Below are positions 22,092-32,061 of a DNA stretch of 64,000 bases, one piece after another. The DNA comes from an uncultured Pseudomonadales bacterium (GTDB lineage: Bacteria; Pseudomonadota; Gammaproteobacteria; Pseudomonadales; Azotimanducaceae). The DNA is taken from positions 1-64,000 of the forward strand of contig CALIKQ010000048.1 of the NCBI GenBank assembly GCA_938017975.1. The letters are read 5' to 3'. The notes below the pieces were generated by a model. The model was not told the DNA's origin and did not search any database. It was given only the letters and a program-made list of their open reading frames with translations. Both the position numbers and the translations under genes were made by a program. Every line of letters begins with the position of its first letter. Positions within the stretch are counted from its first letter, which is position 1.

Positions 22092-24762
22092 CCTCAGTTA
22101 GATCATCATCGGGGGGCGCCCCCTCACCCATGCCGCCGGAATCCTCGGTTGCTCCCGTTGTCGGCACCTCCGTAGCTGTCACATCTGACGTGGCGTTATC
22201 GCCTGCCTCGTCCAGCAAAATATCTTCAAGTTCGGGTTCTTCAAACGATGCCAAACCTACCAGCGCCTCGCCCTCTCCTAAATTGATAAGACGGACACCC
22301 TGGGTATTGCGACCTTGTGATGAAACTTCATCGACCCGGGTTCTCACCAATGTCCCTTGATCACTAATGAGAATCACTTCAAAACCTTCTCCAACATCGG
22401 TCACGCCAACGAGCGCGCCATTACGATCGGAGCGCTTCATACAAATGACACCTTGACCGCCCCGACCTATCACAGAAAATTGGTCAACAGGCGTCCGCTT
22501 GCCGTAGCCATTCTCGCTGGCCATCAACAAAACGCCCTCTGCTTTTGGAATAATCAAAGAGATCACCCGTTCGGCATCCCGAAGCTTAATCCCACGGACC
22601 CCTCGCGCACTTCTTCCCATGGCTCGGACGTCTTGCTCGCGAAATCGAATCGCGCGTCCGCCAGAACTGAACAGCATGACATTAGAATCGCCGAAGGTAA
22701 CAGACGCACCAATCAGCGTATTATCGTCCTCGAGCTCAATGGCAATGAGTCCAGAGCTTCTCGGCCTCGAGAAATCCATCAACGGTGTCTTCTTGACAGT
22801 TCCGTTAGCCGTTGCCATAAAAATGAATTGATCATCGCTGTAGCCTTCAAGGGGCAGCATCGCAGTAATGCGCTCGTTTTCACCCAATGGCAAAATATTA
22901 ACAATTGGTCGGCCTCGCGCCGCCCGACTCGCAATCGGGATCTGAAAGGTTCTGAGCCAATAAACCTTACCCATATTGCTGAAACAAAGCAGCGTGTCGT
23001 GGCTGTTGGTCACGAGCAGCTTTTCAATGAAATCCTCTTCTTTTACCGCACTGGCAGAACGACCACGGCCGCCGCGCCTCTGGGCTTGATAGTCTGAAAG
23101 TGGTTGGGTTTTTGCGTACCCTCCGTTAGAAAGGGTCACGACCATATCCTGAGGTGTGATCAGGTCCTCCATGGTCAGATCTTCCTGAGACTCGACAATT
23201 TCAGACCGCCGCTCGTCACCATACTCGTCACGTACTGCGATTAATTCCTCTTTGATCAAGCTCATCAACCGCTCAGGAACGGTCAAAATTTCCAAGAGAT
23301 CAGCAATCGTATCGATAATCTCACGATATTCATCCAGCAGTTTTTCCTGCTCTAAACCGGTTAGACGGTTGAGCCGCATCTCCAAAATCGCCTGCGCTTG
23401 TTCAGGCGATAAGTAATATTGTCCATCTGCTTTGAGGCCGTACTTCTCATCTAAATCGTCGGGTTTTGCTGCATCAGGGCCGGCACGTTCTAACATCCGC
23501 GTAACGGTTTCAGATGACCACGGGCGCGCGAGCATTTTTTCCCGCGCTTCCTGTGCGTCAACACTCGTTTTGATCAATTCGATCATCGGGTCAATATTCG
23601 ACAACGCCACCGCGAGGCCCTCAAGCACATGACCTCGTGCTCGGGCGCGGCGCAGCAAATACACCGTTCGGCGAGTAACCACCTCTCTTCGGTGAACAAT
23701 AAAGTACTCGAGCACTTGCTTTAAATTGAGCACCTTTGGTTGATTGTCAACCAAAGCAACAATGTTGATCCCAAACACACTTTGGAGCTGGGTTTGGGCA
23801 TAGAGATTATTCAGCACAACTTCTGGCACCACATCTCTTCTGAGTTCAATGACGATGCGGGTTTCTTTTGCAGACTCGTCCCGCAAGTCTGTGATTCCGG
23901 TAATTTTTTTATCCTTATGCAACTCAGCGATTTTTTCGATCAATTTCGAGCGGTTGACCTGATAGGGAATTTCATGAACGACGATGGTCGATTTGCCAGA
24001 TTTTTCATCGGTGGTCACCTCACAGCGAGCGCGCATTTGAACTCGGCCATGGCCGGTTCTATAAGCCTGAACAATACCCGCTCGGCCATTGATGATGGCT
24101 GCCGTTGGGAAGTCTGGACCCTTGATGTGTGTCATCAAGTCGTCAATACCAAGCGCGGAATCATCAATCAGCGCGACGGTCGCATCGATGACCTCTGTGA
24201 GGTTGTGGGGTGGGATATTTGTTGCAAAGCCCACCGCAATACCGCTTGAACCGTTCACCAACAAATTGGGGATACGCGCGGGCAAGACCTCGGGCATTTG
24301 CAAAGTGCCGTCATAATTATCAACAAAATTGACCGTCTCTTTGTCAATATCTGTCAGCAGCTCATGGGCAATTTTTGCCATGCGCACTTCCGTATATCGC
24401 ATCGCGGCAGCCATATCCCCATCGAGAGAGCCGAAGTTACCCTGTCCGTCGACCAAGGGATACCGCATTTGCCAATCTTGCGCCATTCGAACAATGGTGT
24501 AGTAGGAGGCGGTGTCGCCATGTGGATGATACTTACCAATTACATCCCCTACGATTCGAGCCGATTTCATATAAGGCCGGTTATAAGCATTGTTTTGCTC
24601 ACTCATCGCAAAAAGCACCCTACGGTGCACTGGCTTTAATCCGTCACGGACATCAGGCAAGGCGCGCCCAACGATGACGCTCATCGCGTAATCGACATAC
24701 GATTGCCGCATCTCGTCTTCGATATTAATGGTTCGGATATCGTCGTTTTCGAAGTCTGTCAT
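22072..24762 (-). CDS. gyrA: DNA gyrase subunit A
   Basis: GyrA is the breakage-reunion subunit of DNA gyrase. The 896 residues include the catalytic tyrosine in [17 protein letters not shown] (about residue 123), the GyrA-box [10 protein letters not shown] (about 565-575) and the C-terminal beta-pinwheel, ending in an acidic tail rich in Asp and Glu. The quinolone-binding segment reads [15 protein letters not shown]. The residues equal to E. coli Ser83 and Asp87 are Thr (codon 24511-24513) and Tyr (codon 24499-24501). pheA overlaps its 3' end, so the aromatic genes may be read from the gyrA transcript. Confidence 0.98.
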   Translation of the reverse strand: MTDFENDDIRTINIEDEMRQSYVDYAMSVIVGRALPDVRDGLKPVHRRVLFAMSEQNNAYNRPYMKSARIVGDVIGKYHPHGDTASYYTIVRMAQDWQMRYPLVDGQGNFGSLDGDMAAAMRYTEVRMAKIAHELLTDIDKETVNFVDNYDGTLQMPEVLPARIPNLLVNGSSGIAVGFATNIPPHNLTEVIDATVALIDDSALGIDDLMTHIKGPDFPTAAIINGRAGIVQAYRTGHGRVQMRARCEVTTDEKSGKSTIVVHEIPYQVNRSKLIEKIAELHKDKKITGITDLRDESAKETRIVIELRRDVVPEVVLNNLYAQTQLQSVFGINIVALVDNQPKVLNLKQVLEYFIVHRREVVTRRTVYLLRRARARGHVLEGLAVALSNIDPMIELIKTSVDAQEAREKMLARPWSSETVTRMLERAGPDAAKPDDLDEKYGLKADGQYYLSPEQAQAILEMRLNRLTGLEQEKLLDEYREIIDTIADLLEILTVPERLMSLIKEELIAVRDEYGDERRSEIVESQEDLTMEDLITPQDMVVTLSNGGYAKTQPLSDYQAQRRGGRGRSASAVKEEDFIEKLLVTNSHDTLLCFSNMGKVYWLRTFQIPIASRAARGRPIVNILPLGENERITAMLPLEGYSDDQFIFMATANGTVKKTPLMDFSRPRSSGLIAIELEDDNTLIGASVTFGDSNVMLFSSGGRAIRFREQDVRAMGRSARGVRGIKLRDAERVISLIIPKAEGVLLMASENGYGKRTPVDQFSVIGRGGQGVICMKRSDRNGALVGVTDVGEGFEVILISDQGTLVRTRVDEVSSQGRNTQGVRLINLGEGEALVGLASFEEPELEDILLDEAGDNATSDVTATEVPTTGATEDSGGMGEGAPPDDDLTEDDHDEA

Positions 24763-25144
24763 GCTTTTACTGTCTTATTTTTCGATTGAGATGCAATCAA
24801 GCGCTATGGCCTGAATGATGATCCGGCGCTGAATTTCGTTACAGCCACCTGTGCTTAGAAAACCGCAAAAATACATGCAATTCACGTGCTAAAATCTCGC
24901 TTTTTAGACCTGATTTTAAGGCTTCAAAAGCAAGCTAATCTTAACACAGTGAGACTTAAAAACCTACCGCCCAAGACGACTTATACAGTCTATAAATTAT
25001 TGTTTTTTATGGTTTTTATTTCTTCTTTATCCGATTAAAATGATTAATCATGAACGCACACTCATCCAAGGCCGCTCGCCCCTTCTATCATCTCTAACTT
25101 GGCTGTCAAAAACCTCATCAAGCGGGGCTTAAGGAAACTCAAAT
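24763..25144. other. Divergent intergenic region between gyrA and the amidohydrolase gene
   Basis: About 380 bp that must hold promoters for both directions. The part at 24980-25050 is clearly AT-rich compared with the rest of the window. I could not settle on -35/-10 pairs, and saw no terminator hairpin or small gene. Confidence 0.5.
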
Positions 25145-26461
25145 ATGGCGAATGAAGAACGTCTTCAACCTCAATGGATCATACCGATCAAGCCAAAAGG
25201 TATCGTCCTGAAGAACCATGACCTTGTGCTTTCGGACGGGCGGATCAAACACCTCTTACCATCGACCGAAGCAGACCTGCTTTTTCCGCAAGCATCTGTC
25301 AGAAAATTACCGGGCCAGGTTTTGATGCCTGGCCTTATTAACGTCCATGGCCATGCCGCCATGACGCTTTTGCGGGGATATGCCGATGACCACAAGTTAC
25401 TCACTTGGCTCAACGACTATATCTGGCCTGTTGAAGCAAAAGTCGTTTGCCCTAATTTCGTCGAAACCGGGGCTTGGCTCGCGGCGACTGAAATGGTGCA
25501 ATCTGGCACCACCTGCGCCGCTGACAGCTACTTTTTCCCAGAGTCGACTGCTGCAGCTTTTGCTCGAGTGGGTCTGCGGGGTCAAATCACAACTCCGATT
25601 CTCACCTTCCCTACAACTTGGGCGGAAAAAGAAGACGACTACATTCAGCAAGGTTTAACCTTCTTCGAATGGGCTGAAACACAACCTAGATTGACTACAG
25701 GCTTCGCACCCCACGCTTGCTATTCAGTCTCCAACAAAGGCTTTGAGCAAGTACTGCGTTATAGCCAAGATCTCAACAAGGCCGTTCATCTTCATCTCCA
25801 TGAAACTCGCGAGGAGACAACCGATCATGAAACAAAATGGGGATGCCGTCCGATCGCTCGACTGATTGACCTAGGGCTCTTTAATCATCGTCTCCAAGCC
25901 GTTCACATGACCGACCTCAATGCCGAAGAAATAGCTCAAGTCGCTCAAAGCGATGTCACTATTGCGCACTGCCCTGAGTCTAATTTGAAATTAGCGAGCG
26001 GGATCTTTCCGATGAGCCAGATCAAGGCTGCCGGGATTAACGTTGCCTTGGGGTCGGATGGCGCCGCCAGCAACAACGACCTTGACCTCTTTCAGGAACT
26101 TCGCACGGCTGCTTTACTCGCCAAAGTTTCCAGTCAGGACCCAACGCTAATGGACGCCTTCAGTGCCTTGGAAATGGCGACCCTCAAAGGGGCCGAATTT
26201 CTAAACCTTGATCACGAAATTGGCACCCTTGAAATCGGCAAATCTGCCGATTTGATCGCTGTAGACTTGAGCGACATTCGACATCAGCCCGTGTATCATC
26301 CGATTTCGCATCTTGCTTATACAGCAACTGGACAGGATGTTACTCATACTTGGATCGCTGGCCAGCTGGTCTATGAAAACCGGCAACACCGCACGTCTGA
26401 CATCCTCGCCCTAAGCGCTCAAATCGATCAATGGCAGCAGACAATACAAGGCCTTGCATGA
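25145..26461 (+). CDS. mtaD: TRZ/ATZ-family amidohydrolase, likely MTA/S-adenosylhomocysteine deaminase
   Basis: A 438-residue metal-dependent hydrolase of the amidohydrolase superfamily. Metal ligands are visible in the order NVHGHAAM (HxH, about 62-64), the HLHLHETREE segment (about 214-224), TIAHCPESNLK, and ALGSDGAASNNDLDLF with the catalytic Asp. This pattern fits 5'-methylthioadenosine/S-adenosylhomocysteine deaminases and related purine deaminases. AAGGA lies upstream of the ATG. It overlaps ubiG by 4 bp, as its Pseudomonas counterpart precedes ubiG. Exact substrate is inference. Confidence 0.88.
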   Translation: MANEERLQPQWIIPIKPKGIVLKNHDLVLSDGRIKHLLPSTEADLLFPQASVRKLPGQVLMPGLINVHGHAAMTLLRGYADDHKLLTWLNDYIWPVEAKVVCPNFVETGAWLAATEMVQSGTTCAADSYFFPESTAAAFARVGLRGQITTPILTFPTTWAEKEDDYIQQGLTFFEWAETQPRLTTGFAPHACYSVSNKGFEQVLRYSQDLNKAVHLHLHETREETTDHETKWGCRPIARLIDLGLFNHRLQAVHMTDLNAEEIAQVAQSDVTIAHCPESNLKLASGIFPMSQIKAAGINVALGSDGAASNNDLDLFQELRTAALLAKVSSQDPTLMDAFSALEMATLKGAEFLNLDHEIGTLEIGKSADLIAVDLSDIRHQPVYHPISHLAYTATGQDVTHTWIAGQLVYENRQHRTSDILALSAQIDQWQQTIQGLA

Positions 26462-27165
26462 TTTCTTCCAACAACGTTGATCCCGCCGAAATTCAAAAAT
26501 TCGAAGACATTGCACGTCGATGGTGGGACCCGAGCAGCGAGTTTAAACCCCTTCACCAGATCAATCCGTTGAGGATGCATTATATCTCGGAGCGAACCGC
26601 TTTGGCGGGTAAGCAGGTCCTCGACATTGGCTGCGGCGGTGGATTGCTGACCGAGGCGCTAGCACGTGCTGGCGCGCAGACCACGGGCATTGATATGGGG
26701 ACCGTGCCACTACAAGTGGCCAAGTTGCATCGGCACGAGTCCAACCTCGAGATCGACTATATCCACAGTAACGCAGAAGATTTTGCGATCGAACACCCAG
26801 GACGTTTCGATGTTGTCACCTGCCTTGAGATGCTCGAACACGTACCCGACCCGGCCTCAATTATCCGCGCCAGCAGAAAATTGCTGAAACCTGGCGGCGA
26901 TCTTTTTATCTCAACCATCAACCGCAACCCAAAGTCCTATCTTTTCGCGATTGTAGGTGCCGAGTACGTTCTGAATCTCTTGCCGAGAGGCACTCATGAT
27001 TTCGAAAAGTTTATCCGACCCTCGGAACTTGCCAAAAGTTTGCGAGAAACCCATTTTCAACTTAAAGATATTACGGGGATGACTTTTAACGTGCTGCGTC
27101 AGACTTATTCACTAGGCAAGGACACAGACGTTAATTACCTGATGCATGCACGCTATGAACCCTGA
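26458..27165 (+). CDS. ubiG: Ubiquinone biosynthesis O-methyltransferase
   Basis: UbiG performs both O-methylations in ubiquinone synthesis using S-adenosylmethionine. The 235 residues show the family start KFEDIARRWWDPSSEFKPLH, SAM motif I LDIGCGGGLLTEALA, motif II-like VVTCLEMLEHVPDP and the LFISTINRNPKSY segment. The ATG at 26458 overlaps the amidohydrolase stop (ATGA). A longer frame from 26431 is rejected because it lies inside the upstream gene and adds residues the family lacks. The SDR gene follows with a 20-bp overlap. Confidence 0.97.
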   Translation: MISSNNVDPAEIQKFEDIARRWWDPSSEFKPLHQINPLRMHYISERTALAGKQVLDIGCGGGLLTEALARAGAQTTGIDMGTVPLQVAKLHRHESNLEIDYIHSNAEDFAIEHPGRFDVVTCLEMLEHVPDPASIIRASRKLLKPGGDLFISTINRNPKSYLFAIVGAEYVLNLLPRGTHDFEKFIRPSELAKSLRETHFQLKDITGMTFNVLRQTYSLGKDTDVNYLMHARYEP

Positions 27166-27928
27166 GCGCTCTGAGCCGCACTCCCAGACCCTTGCTGGGC
27201 GGGTCATTTTAATAACCGGCGCCACTGCTGGGATTGGCCGATCCATTGCACTGGCAATGGCCCAGCTCGGTGCGACAACCTTACTGCTCGGCCGTGATGT
27301 TCAGGCACTCGAGCGCCTTTATGACGAAATTGTCGGTAGGGACTGGCCCGAACCGGGCCTGATTCCTTTTGATCTTGCGCAATATGACGCACAGAGGCTT
27401 GATGAACTCACAGCAGCTATCACAGCCCAATACGGCAAGCTCCATGGATTAATTCACAACGCTGCGATTCTTGGAGATAGAGTTCCTTTTGAGCACTACA
27501 GTGCGACAGTCTGGGACCGTGTTATCAAAACTAACTTCGAAGCCCCGACCGCATTGACTCGAGCGCTCTTGCCGCTGCTACGAATTCCCGAAATGAGTGC
27601 TATGGTTTTTTTAAGCTCGAGTGTGGGCGCAAGGCCAAGAGCTTATTGGGGCGCCTATGCCGCATCCAAATACGCGCTTGAAGGGCTCGCCATGCTGCTA
27701 AGCGAAGAGCTCGAGAACACCTCAAACATCCGAATCAACGTGGTCAATCCGGGTGCAACCCGGACCGGAATGCGTCGAGCCGCCTATCCAGCAGAAGATC
27801 CATCCGAACTCAGGTCTCCTGAGGCATTGTCCGAGCTTTTCACTTTTTTAATGGCGCCCGATTCAGGCGCTAAGACCGGACAGCGGTACCAATTCGATGG
27901 CAGCTGTGAACCGCTTATATCCGCTTAA
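27146..27928 (+). CDS. yciK: YciK-type short-chain dehydrogenase
   Basis: A 260-residue classical SDR. It shows the cofactor motif TGATAGIGR, HNAAILGD, and the catalytic serine and Tyr-X3-Lys at SSSVGARPRAYWGAYAASKY. The neighbourhood after ubiG matches YciK of gammaproteobacteria, whose physiological substrate is not established. In P. aeruginosa mupP lies between ubiG and this gene; here the two genes overlap. A second ATG at 27155 is possible. Its stop overlaps the convergent rluB stop by 4 bp. Confidence 0.9.
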   Translation: MHAMNPERSEPHSQTLAGRVILITGATAGIGRSIALAMAQLGATTLLLGRDVQALERLYDEIVGRDWPEPGLIPFDLAQYDAQRLDELTAAITAQYGKLHGLIHNAAILGDRVPFEHYSATVWDRVIKTNFEAPTALTRALLPLLRIPEMSAMVFLSSSVGARPRAYWGAYAASKYALEGLAMLLSEELENTSNIRINVVNPGATRTGMRRAAYPAEDPSELRSPEALSELFTFLMAPDSGAKTGQRYQFDGSCEPLISA

Positions 27929-28812
27929 CTTCGAAATTTAGAGGGCCGACTCCGAGGGGGCTTTGTCTCACTTTTTGGCGCACCACCCGCCATCTGATAC
28001 AAGTCTTGTTCGTCTTTGCCTTGAATATCAATATACCGGCCCGATTTGACTGCAGCCGGAATAAAAAAGCTCCCATAACGTACACGTTTAAGTCGACTGA
28101 CCACCAAACCTTGGGATTCAAACAGGCGCCGAACCTCTCGATTACGTCCTTCGGCAATAACAACGTAGTACCATTGATTCGCGCCCGACTCATCGCGCCC
28201 TTTTCGGATATCAGAAAATTTTGCTATGCCGTCTTCCAGCAGCACTCCAGCCTTGAGCGTTTCTAACTGACTGTCTTGCACTTCACCAAGTATTCGAGCC
28301 GCATATTCACGATCTATTCCTGAACGCGGATGCATGAGCCGGTTGGCTAAGTCGCCGTCAGTGGTTAGAAGCAGCAAACCACTGGTATTAAAATCTAGCC
28401 GACCCACCGAAATCCATCGTTGATTTTTGAGCTTTGGGAGCCGCTGAAAAACCGTTTTTCGACCCTCTGGATCATCCCGGCTACAAATCTCGCCAGTCGG
28501 CTTGTTGTAGAGCAAGTGCCGGTGTTTCAACCGCTCTTGACGTAGGGCCTTGCCATCGACTGTGAGCTTATCGTCGGTTCCGACCCGGTCGCCCACTTTA
28601 GCGACATGGCCGTTGACCTGAACTCGACCTTCTGCAATCCACGTCTCCATGGTCCGGCGACTACCCAGACCCAACGTCGCCAATACCTTTTGGAGCTTTT
28701 CTGTCTGAGGCTTTTCACCTACAGGCTTCTTAGCCGCAGGCTTTCCGACTTGTGGCTTTTCCTTGCGGCGTTGCTCAGTCTTGGGCCTTGCTCTTTGGCG
28801 CTTTTCAACCAT
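27925..28812 (-). CDS. rluB: 23S rRNA pseudouridine synthase, RluB family
   Basis: RluB makes pseudouridine 2605 in 23S rRNA. The 295 residues begin with a lysine/proline-rich low-complexity stretch (about 1-40). An S4 RNA-binding domain follows (about 40-100, KVLATLGLGSRRTMETWIAEG), then the RsuA/RluB catalytic domain with catalytic Asp in GRLDFNTSGLLLLT and RNREVRRLFES. It is downstream of scpB on the same strand, the common scpA-scpB-rluB arrangement. RluE or RluF specificity is less likely given this position. Confidence 0.94.
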   Translation of the reverse strand: MVEKRQRARPKTEQRRKEKPQVGKPAAKKPVGEKPQTEKLQKVLATLGLGSRRTMETWIAEGRVQVNGHVAKVGDRVGTDDKLTVDGKALRQERLKHRHLLYNKPTGEICSRDDPEGRKTVFQRLPKLKNQRWISVGRLDFNTSGLLLLTTDGDLANRLMHPRSGIDREYAARILGEVQDSQLETLKAGVLLEDGIAKFSDIRKGRDESGANQWYYVVIAEGRNREVRRLFESQGLVVSRLKRVRYGSFFIPAAVKSGRYIDIQGKDEQDLYQMAGGAPKSETKPPRSRPSKFRS

Positions 28813-28838
28813 CTAAAATACGCTCCAGAAAACGCTGC

Positions 28839-29798
28839 TCACGACCCTTTGTCCGTTGTTCCATCTGCATCTGACGATTCTTGCGGCTCGTCCGCAAAAG
28901 CAGCACGCAAAATATCGTCTTGGGTATCTCGCATCGATTCAAAGGGTTCCTCGGTTTGAGGGTTTGACACATCAGCCTCTAAAGCATCGGATGATGCTGC
29001 ATCAGCATCCAGCCCACTGTTTGAACCCTCTCTTTGTTCATCTTTCAGAGATTCTTGTTCCAGAGATTCTTGTTCCAGAGATTCTTGCGTTTCTTCGTCT
29101 TCAGGGGCCGCCATTACCCGACGTATATTTTCTTTGATCGCATCAACGGTCGTAGACACTGCGTCTAAATCCGTTTCCTCGATTCCATCGAGTTCGGCCT
29201 CTTCATCATCGAGTTCGATCGACTTCATTTCTATCAGCGGCTCATCGAGCGCCAATCGGTCTGTCATCGCATCGAGATCTTTAATTTCCGACAGTGTGGG
29301 TAATTCATCCAAGCTCGTCAGATTGAAATAGTCCAAAAAGGTTTTGGTAGTCGCATACATCGCGGGACGCCCTGGAACATCACGATGACCCACAATGCGA
29401 ATCCACTCCCGCTCTAAGAGGCTTCTGATGATATTGGTCGAAACTGTGACACCCCTCACCGCTTCGATATCACCACGCGTAATGGGTTGCTTGTAGGCCA
29501 CCAACGCCAAGGTTTCAAGCAGCGCGCGAGTATAGCGCTGTGGACGTTCTTCCCACAATCGACTTACCCATTCACCATAATCGGCTTTCACCTGAAATCG
29601 ATATCCGCTCGCCAGTCGCTTCAACTCAAACCCTCGGCTTGCACAGTCTTCTTCAATTTCCTTAATAACTGCTCTGACCGCATCTCTGGAGGGTGAGTCC
29701 AAATCGAACAAGGACATCAAATTATCCAAGGACAAGGGACTTTCGGAGGCCAGAATCGCACCCTCCACTATTTGCTTAAGATTGTTTTCCCAGTTCAT
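28839..29798 (-). CDS. scpB: Segregation and condensation protein B, with long acidic tail
   Basis: ScpB is the winged-helix kite protein that dimerises and binds ScpA in the SMC-type condensin. The ScpB fold covers about residues 5-165, with ALLETLALVAYKQPITRGDI and VRGVTVSTNIIRSLLERE. The rest, about 150 residues, is acidic low-complexity sequence rich in Glu, Asp and Ser, including the repeated LEQES. ScpB proteins are usually about 190-250 residues, so the tail is long. It overlaps scpA by 4 bp. Confidence 0.94.
   Translation of the reverse strand: MNWENNLKQIVEGAILASESPLSLDNLMSLFDLDSPSRDAVRAVIKEIEEDCASRGFELKRLASGYRFQVKADYGEWVSRLWEERPQRYTRALLETLALVAYKQPITRGDIEAVRGVTVSTNIIRSLLEREWIRIVGHRDVPGRPAMYATTKTFLDYFNLTSLDELPTLSEIKDLDAMTDRLALDEPLIEMKSIELDDEEAELDGIEETDLDAVSTTVDAIKENIRRVMAAPEDEETQESLEQESLEQESLKDEQREGSNSGLDADAASSDALEADVSNPQTEEPFESMRDTQDDILRAAFADEPQESSDADGTTDKGS
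29046..29087. repeat. 15-bp in-frame tandem repeat in scpB
   Basis: CAGAGATTCTTGTTC occurs at 29046-29060 and 29061-29075, and a third copy at 29076-29087 diverges at the end. It encodes the repeated five residues LEQES in the acidic tail, so slippage here changes tail length without breaking the frame. Confidence 0.85.
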
Positions 29799-30676
29799 AG
29801 ATTAGGCTCTGAGTTATCAACTTCGATTGCAGTGGATCGCGACCGCACGTGAATCGGCGCAAAGGGTTCAGTCTGAATCATTTCGATCAAGGATTCTTTA
29901 ATCAGCTCCAACATCGCGATAAAGGTCACGACGACGCCTGCACGACCCTCAGTAACATCAAACATTTCAACGAAGGACAAATACTGATCCCCTCGTTGTT
30001 GGATACGCGCCAATATATTGGACATGCGCTCGCGAGTGGACAATGGTTCTAACTGGATTTGATGGCTGGCATTTTGATCTGCCCGTCGTAAGACCCCCGC
30101 CAGCGAGATCAGTAGCTCCTGAAGATCGACGTCCGGCAGTGGTCGAGGTCGAGTGGATACAGGTGCCTCTGCATGTGCTACCCAGAAGTCTCGATTCTCA
30201 CGCGGGAGGGCATCGAGATTTAAGGCTGCGGACTTAAACTGTTCGTACTCTTGAAGCCGACGAATCAGCTCTGCGCGGGGATCACCCTCCTCATCATCAG
30301 ATTCCGTTTGTCTCGGAAGCAACATTCGAGATTTAATTTCCGCGAGCATGGCTGCCATTACCAAATACTCGGCGGCAAGCTCAAACTGCAGTTCCTTCAT
30401 GAGGTCGATGTACTGCATGTACTGCTGGGTGATGTCAGCGACGCGAATATCTAAAATATCTAGATTTTGGCGTTTGATGAGATACAGCAGTAGATCCAGC
30501 GGCCCTTCAAAAGCTTCCAAAAAAACTTCAAGGGCATCCGGGGGAATGTAGAGGTCATCGGGTAATTCGTTGAAAGGCACACCTGCGACCAGCGCCAACT
30601 CGCCTTGTTTCTTTAGCATCTCTGCTGGCGGATGAACCCCATCACTTGGAGGAGCAGGAGTCTGAGACACAATCAA
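29795..30676 (-). CDS. scpA: Segregation and condensation protein A
   Basis: ScpA is the kleisin that bridges SMC heads and binds ScpB. The 293 residues contain the kleisin start FEGPLDLLLYLIKRQNLDILDI (about 54-75), which binds the SMC neck, a helical middle, and the C-terminal winged helix with VVTFIAMLELIKESLIEM. The N-terminal 45 residues are an extension rich in Pro. It overlaps trpS by 4 bp and scpB by 4 bp. Confidence 0.95.
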   Translation of the reverse strand: MIVSQTPAPPSDGVHPPAEMLKKQGELALVAGVPFNELPDDLYIPPDALEVFLEAFEGPLDLLLYLIKRQNLDILDIRVADITQQYMQYIDLMKELQFELAAEYLVMAAMLAEIKSRMLLPRQTESDDEEGDPRAELIRRLQEYEQFKSAALNLDALPRENRDFWVAHAEAPVSTRPRPLPDVDLQELLISLAGVLRRADQNASHQIQLEPLSTRERMSNILARIQQRGDQYLSFVEMFDVTEGRAGVVVTFIAMLELIKESLIEMIQTEPFAPIHVRSRSTAIEVDNSEPNL

Positions 30677-31893
30677 AGCATCCTGTAGTCTAGACCCATA
30701 GCGGACCGGACTTCTTCAAGTGTTTCTTTGGCTTGGGTCCGCGCTTTGTCACAGCCCTCAGCAATAATGTTGCGGACAAGATCCGGACTTTCCTCAAACT
30801 GCAGCGCCCGCTCCCGCATCGGTTGCTGCTCCTGAAGAATCGCTTCTATCAATGGGCTTTTACAGTCCAAACACCCAATTCCTGCTGAAGTACAACCCTC
30901 TGTAATCCAAGCACGCGTTGCGTCATCCGAATAAATTTTGTGTAGATCAAAAACTGGACACTTCTTGGGATCACCACGATCCGTTCTCTTTACCCGCGCC
31001 GGATCCGTCGTCATCGTGCGAACCTTTTTCGTCACAGACTCAGGGTCCTCTCGAAGAGATATCGTATTGTTATAGCTCTTGGACATTTTTTGTCCATCCA
31101 GCCCTGGCATCACGGGATTTTCAGTTAACAGCGCTTGAGGCTCTGGTAAAATGATTTTGCCCGAGCCTTCTGCATAGCCCAGCAACCGATCACGGTCTCC
31201 CATCGACAAATTACCTTGGCCAGACACCATCGATTGAGCCCGGGTCAATGCTTCTTCTTGTCCTTGCTCCATGTAACTGCGCCTGAGTTCACGGTAGAGC
31301 TTTCCGTTCTTCCTCCCGAGCTTTTTAATCGCTTCCTCGGCTGCATTCTCAAACCCCTCGTCTCGGCCAAAAATATGGTTGAACCGGCGCGCAAGCTCTC
31401 GGGTCATTTCAACATGAGGCACTTGATCCGCACCCACAGGGACTTGCCCAGCCCTATAGATCAAGATGTCTGCCCCCTGAAGAACTGGGTAGCCTAAAAA
31501 ACCATACGTTGATAAATCACGATCTTTTTGCTTGCTGACTTGATCCTTAAAAGTGGGGACACGCTCAACCCAACTGAGGGGAGTGATCATCGATAACAAA
31601 AGGTGGAGTTCCGCATGCTCGGGCACCTTAGACTGGATGAAGAGTGTCGTTGAGCTCGGATTAACCCCAGCTGCCAGCCAATCTACAATCATCTGCCAGG
31701 TGTTCTCTTCAATGCGCCGAGTCTCTTCGTAGTGACTGGTCAATGCATGCCAATCCGCTACAAAGAAGAAACTCTCATACTCAAGCTGAAGCTTGACCCA
31801 ATTTTTTAGGACACCATGATAGTGGCCTAAATGCAGCCGTCCTGTAGGACGCATGCCCGATAAAACTCTCGACTGGGGATCACTCAGGCTCAA
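30673..31893 (-). CDS. trpS: Tryptophan--tRNA ligase
   Basis: A class I aminoacyl-tRNA synthetase of 406 residues. The HIGH motif is RLHLGHYHGVLKNW and the KMSKS motif is GQKMSKSYNNTI. It is longer than E. coli TrpS (334 residues) because of extra sequence in the middle and a cysteine-containing C-terminal part (GIGCLDCKSPLIEAI), a form seen in Pseudomonas and others. It heads the trpS-scpA-scpB-rluB run, all tightly linked. Confidence 0.96.
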   Translation of the reverse strand: MSLSDPQSRVLSGMRPTGRLHLGHYHGVLKNWVKLQLEYESFFFVADWHALTSHYEETRRIEENTWQMIVDWLAAGVNPSSTTLFIQSKVPEHAELHLLLSMITPLSWVERVPTFKDQVSKQKDRDLSTYGFLGYPVLQGADILIYRAGQVPVGADQVPHVEMTRELARRFNHIFGRDEGFENAAEEAIKKLGRKNGKLYRELRRSYMEQGQEEALTRAQSMVSGQGNLSMGDRDRLLGYAEGSGKIILPEPQALLTENPVMPGLDGQKMSKSYNNTISLREDPESVTKKVRTMTTDPARVKRTDRGDPKKCPVFDLHKIYSDDATRAWITEGCTSAGIGCLDCKSPLIEAILQEQQPMRERALQFEESPDLVRNIIAEGCDKARTQAKETLEEVRSAMGLDYRML

Positions 31894-32061
31894 GAACGCA
31901 CCTTCTTATCTAACGCTAATTTGAACGACTCTGGTTTAACCGCACCTGATTCGAACATAGCTCAGCTGCGGCATGGCGATTATGCACGCCCGACCAGATG
32001 AGACGCGCCTAAAAACGAATCAGAATTAAATTATATCACTCTCTGTTAACAAAGTGCCGCT

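Noticed and set aside
22357-23097. 246-codon plus-strand open frame
   Set aside because: It is a shadow of gyrA on the opposite strand; gyrA is certain.
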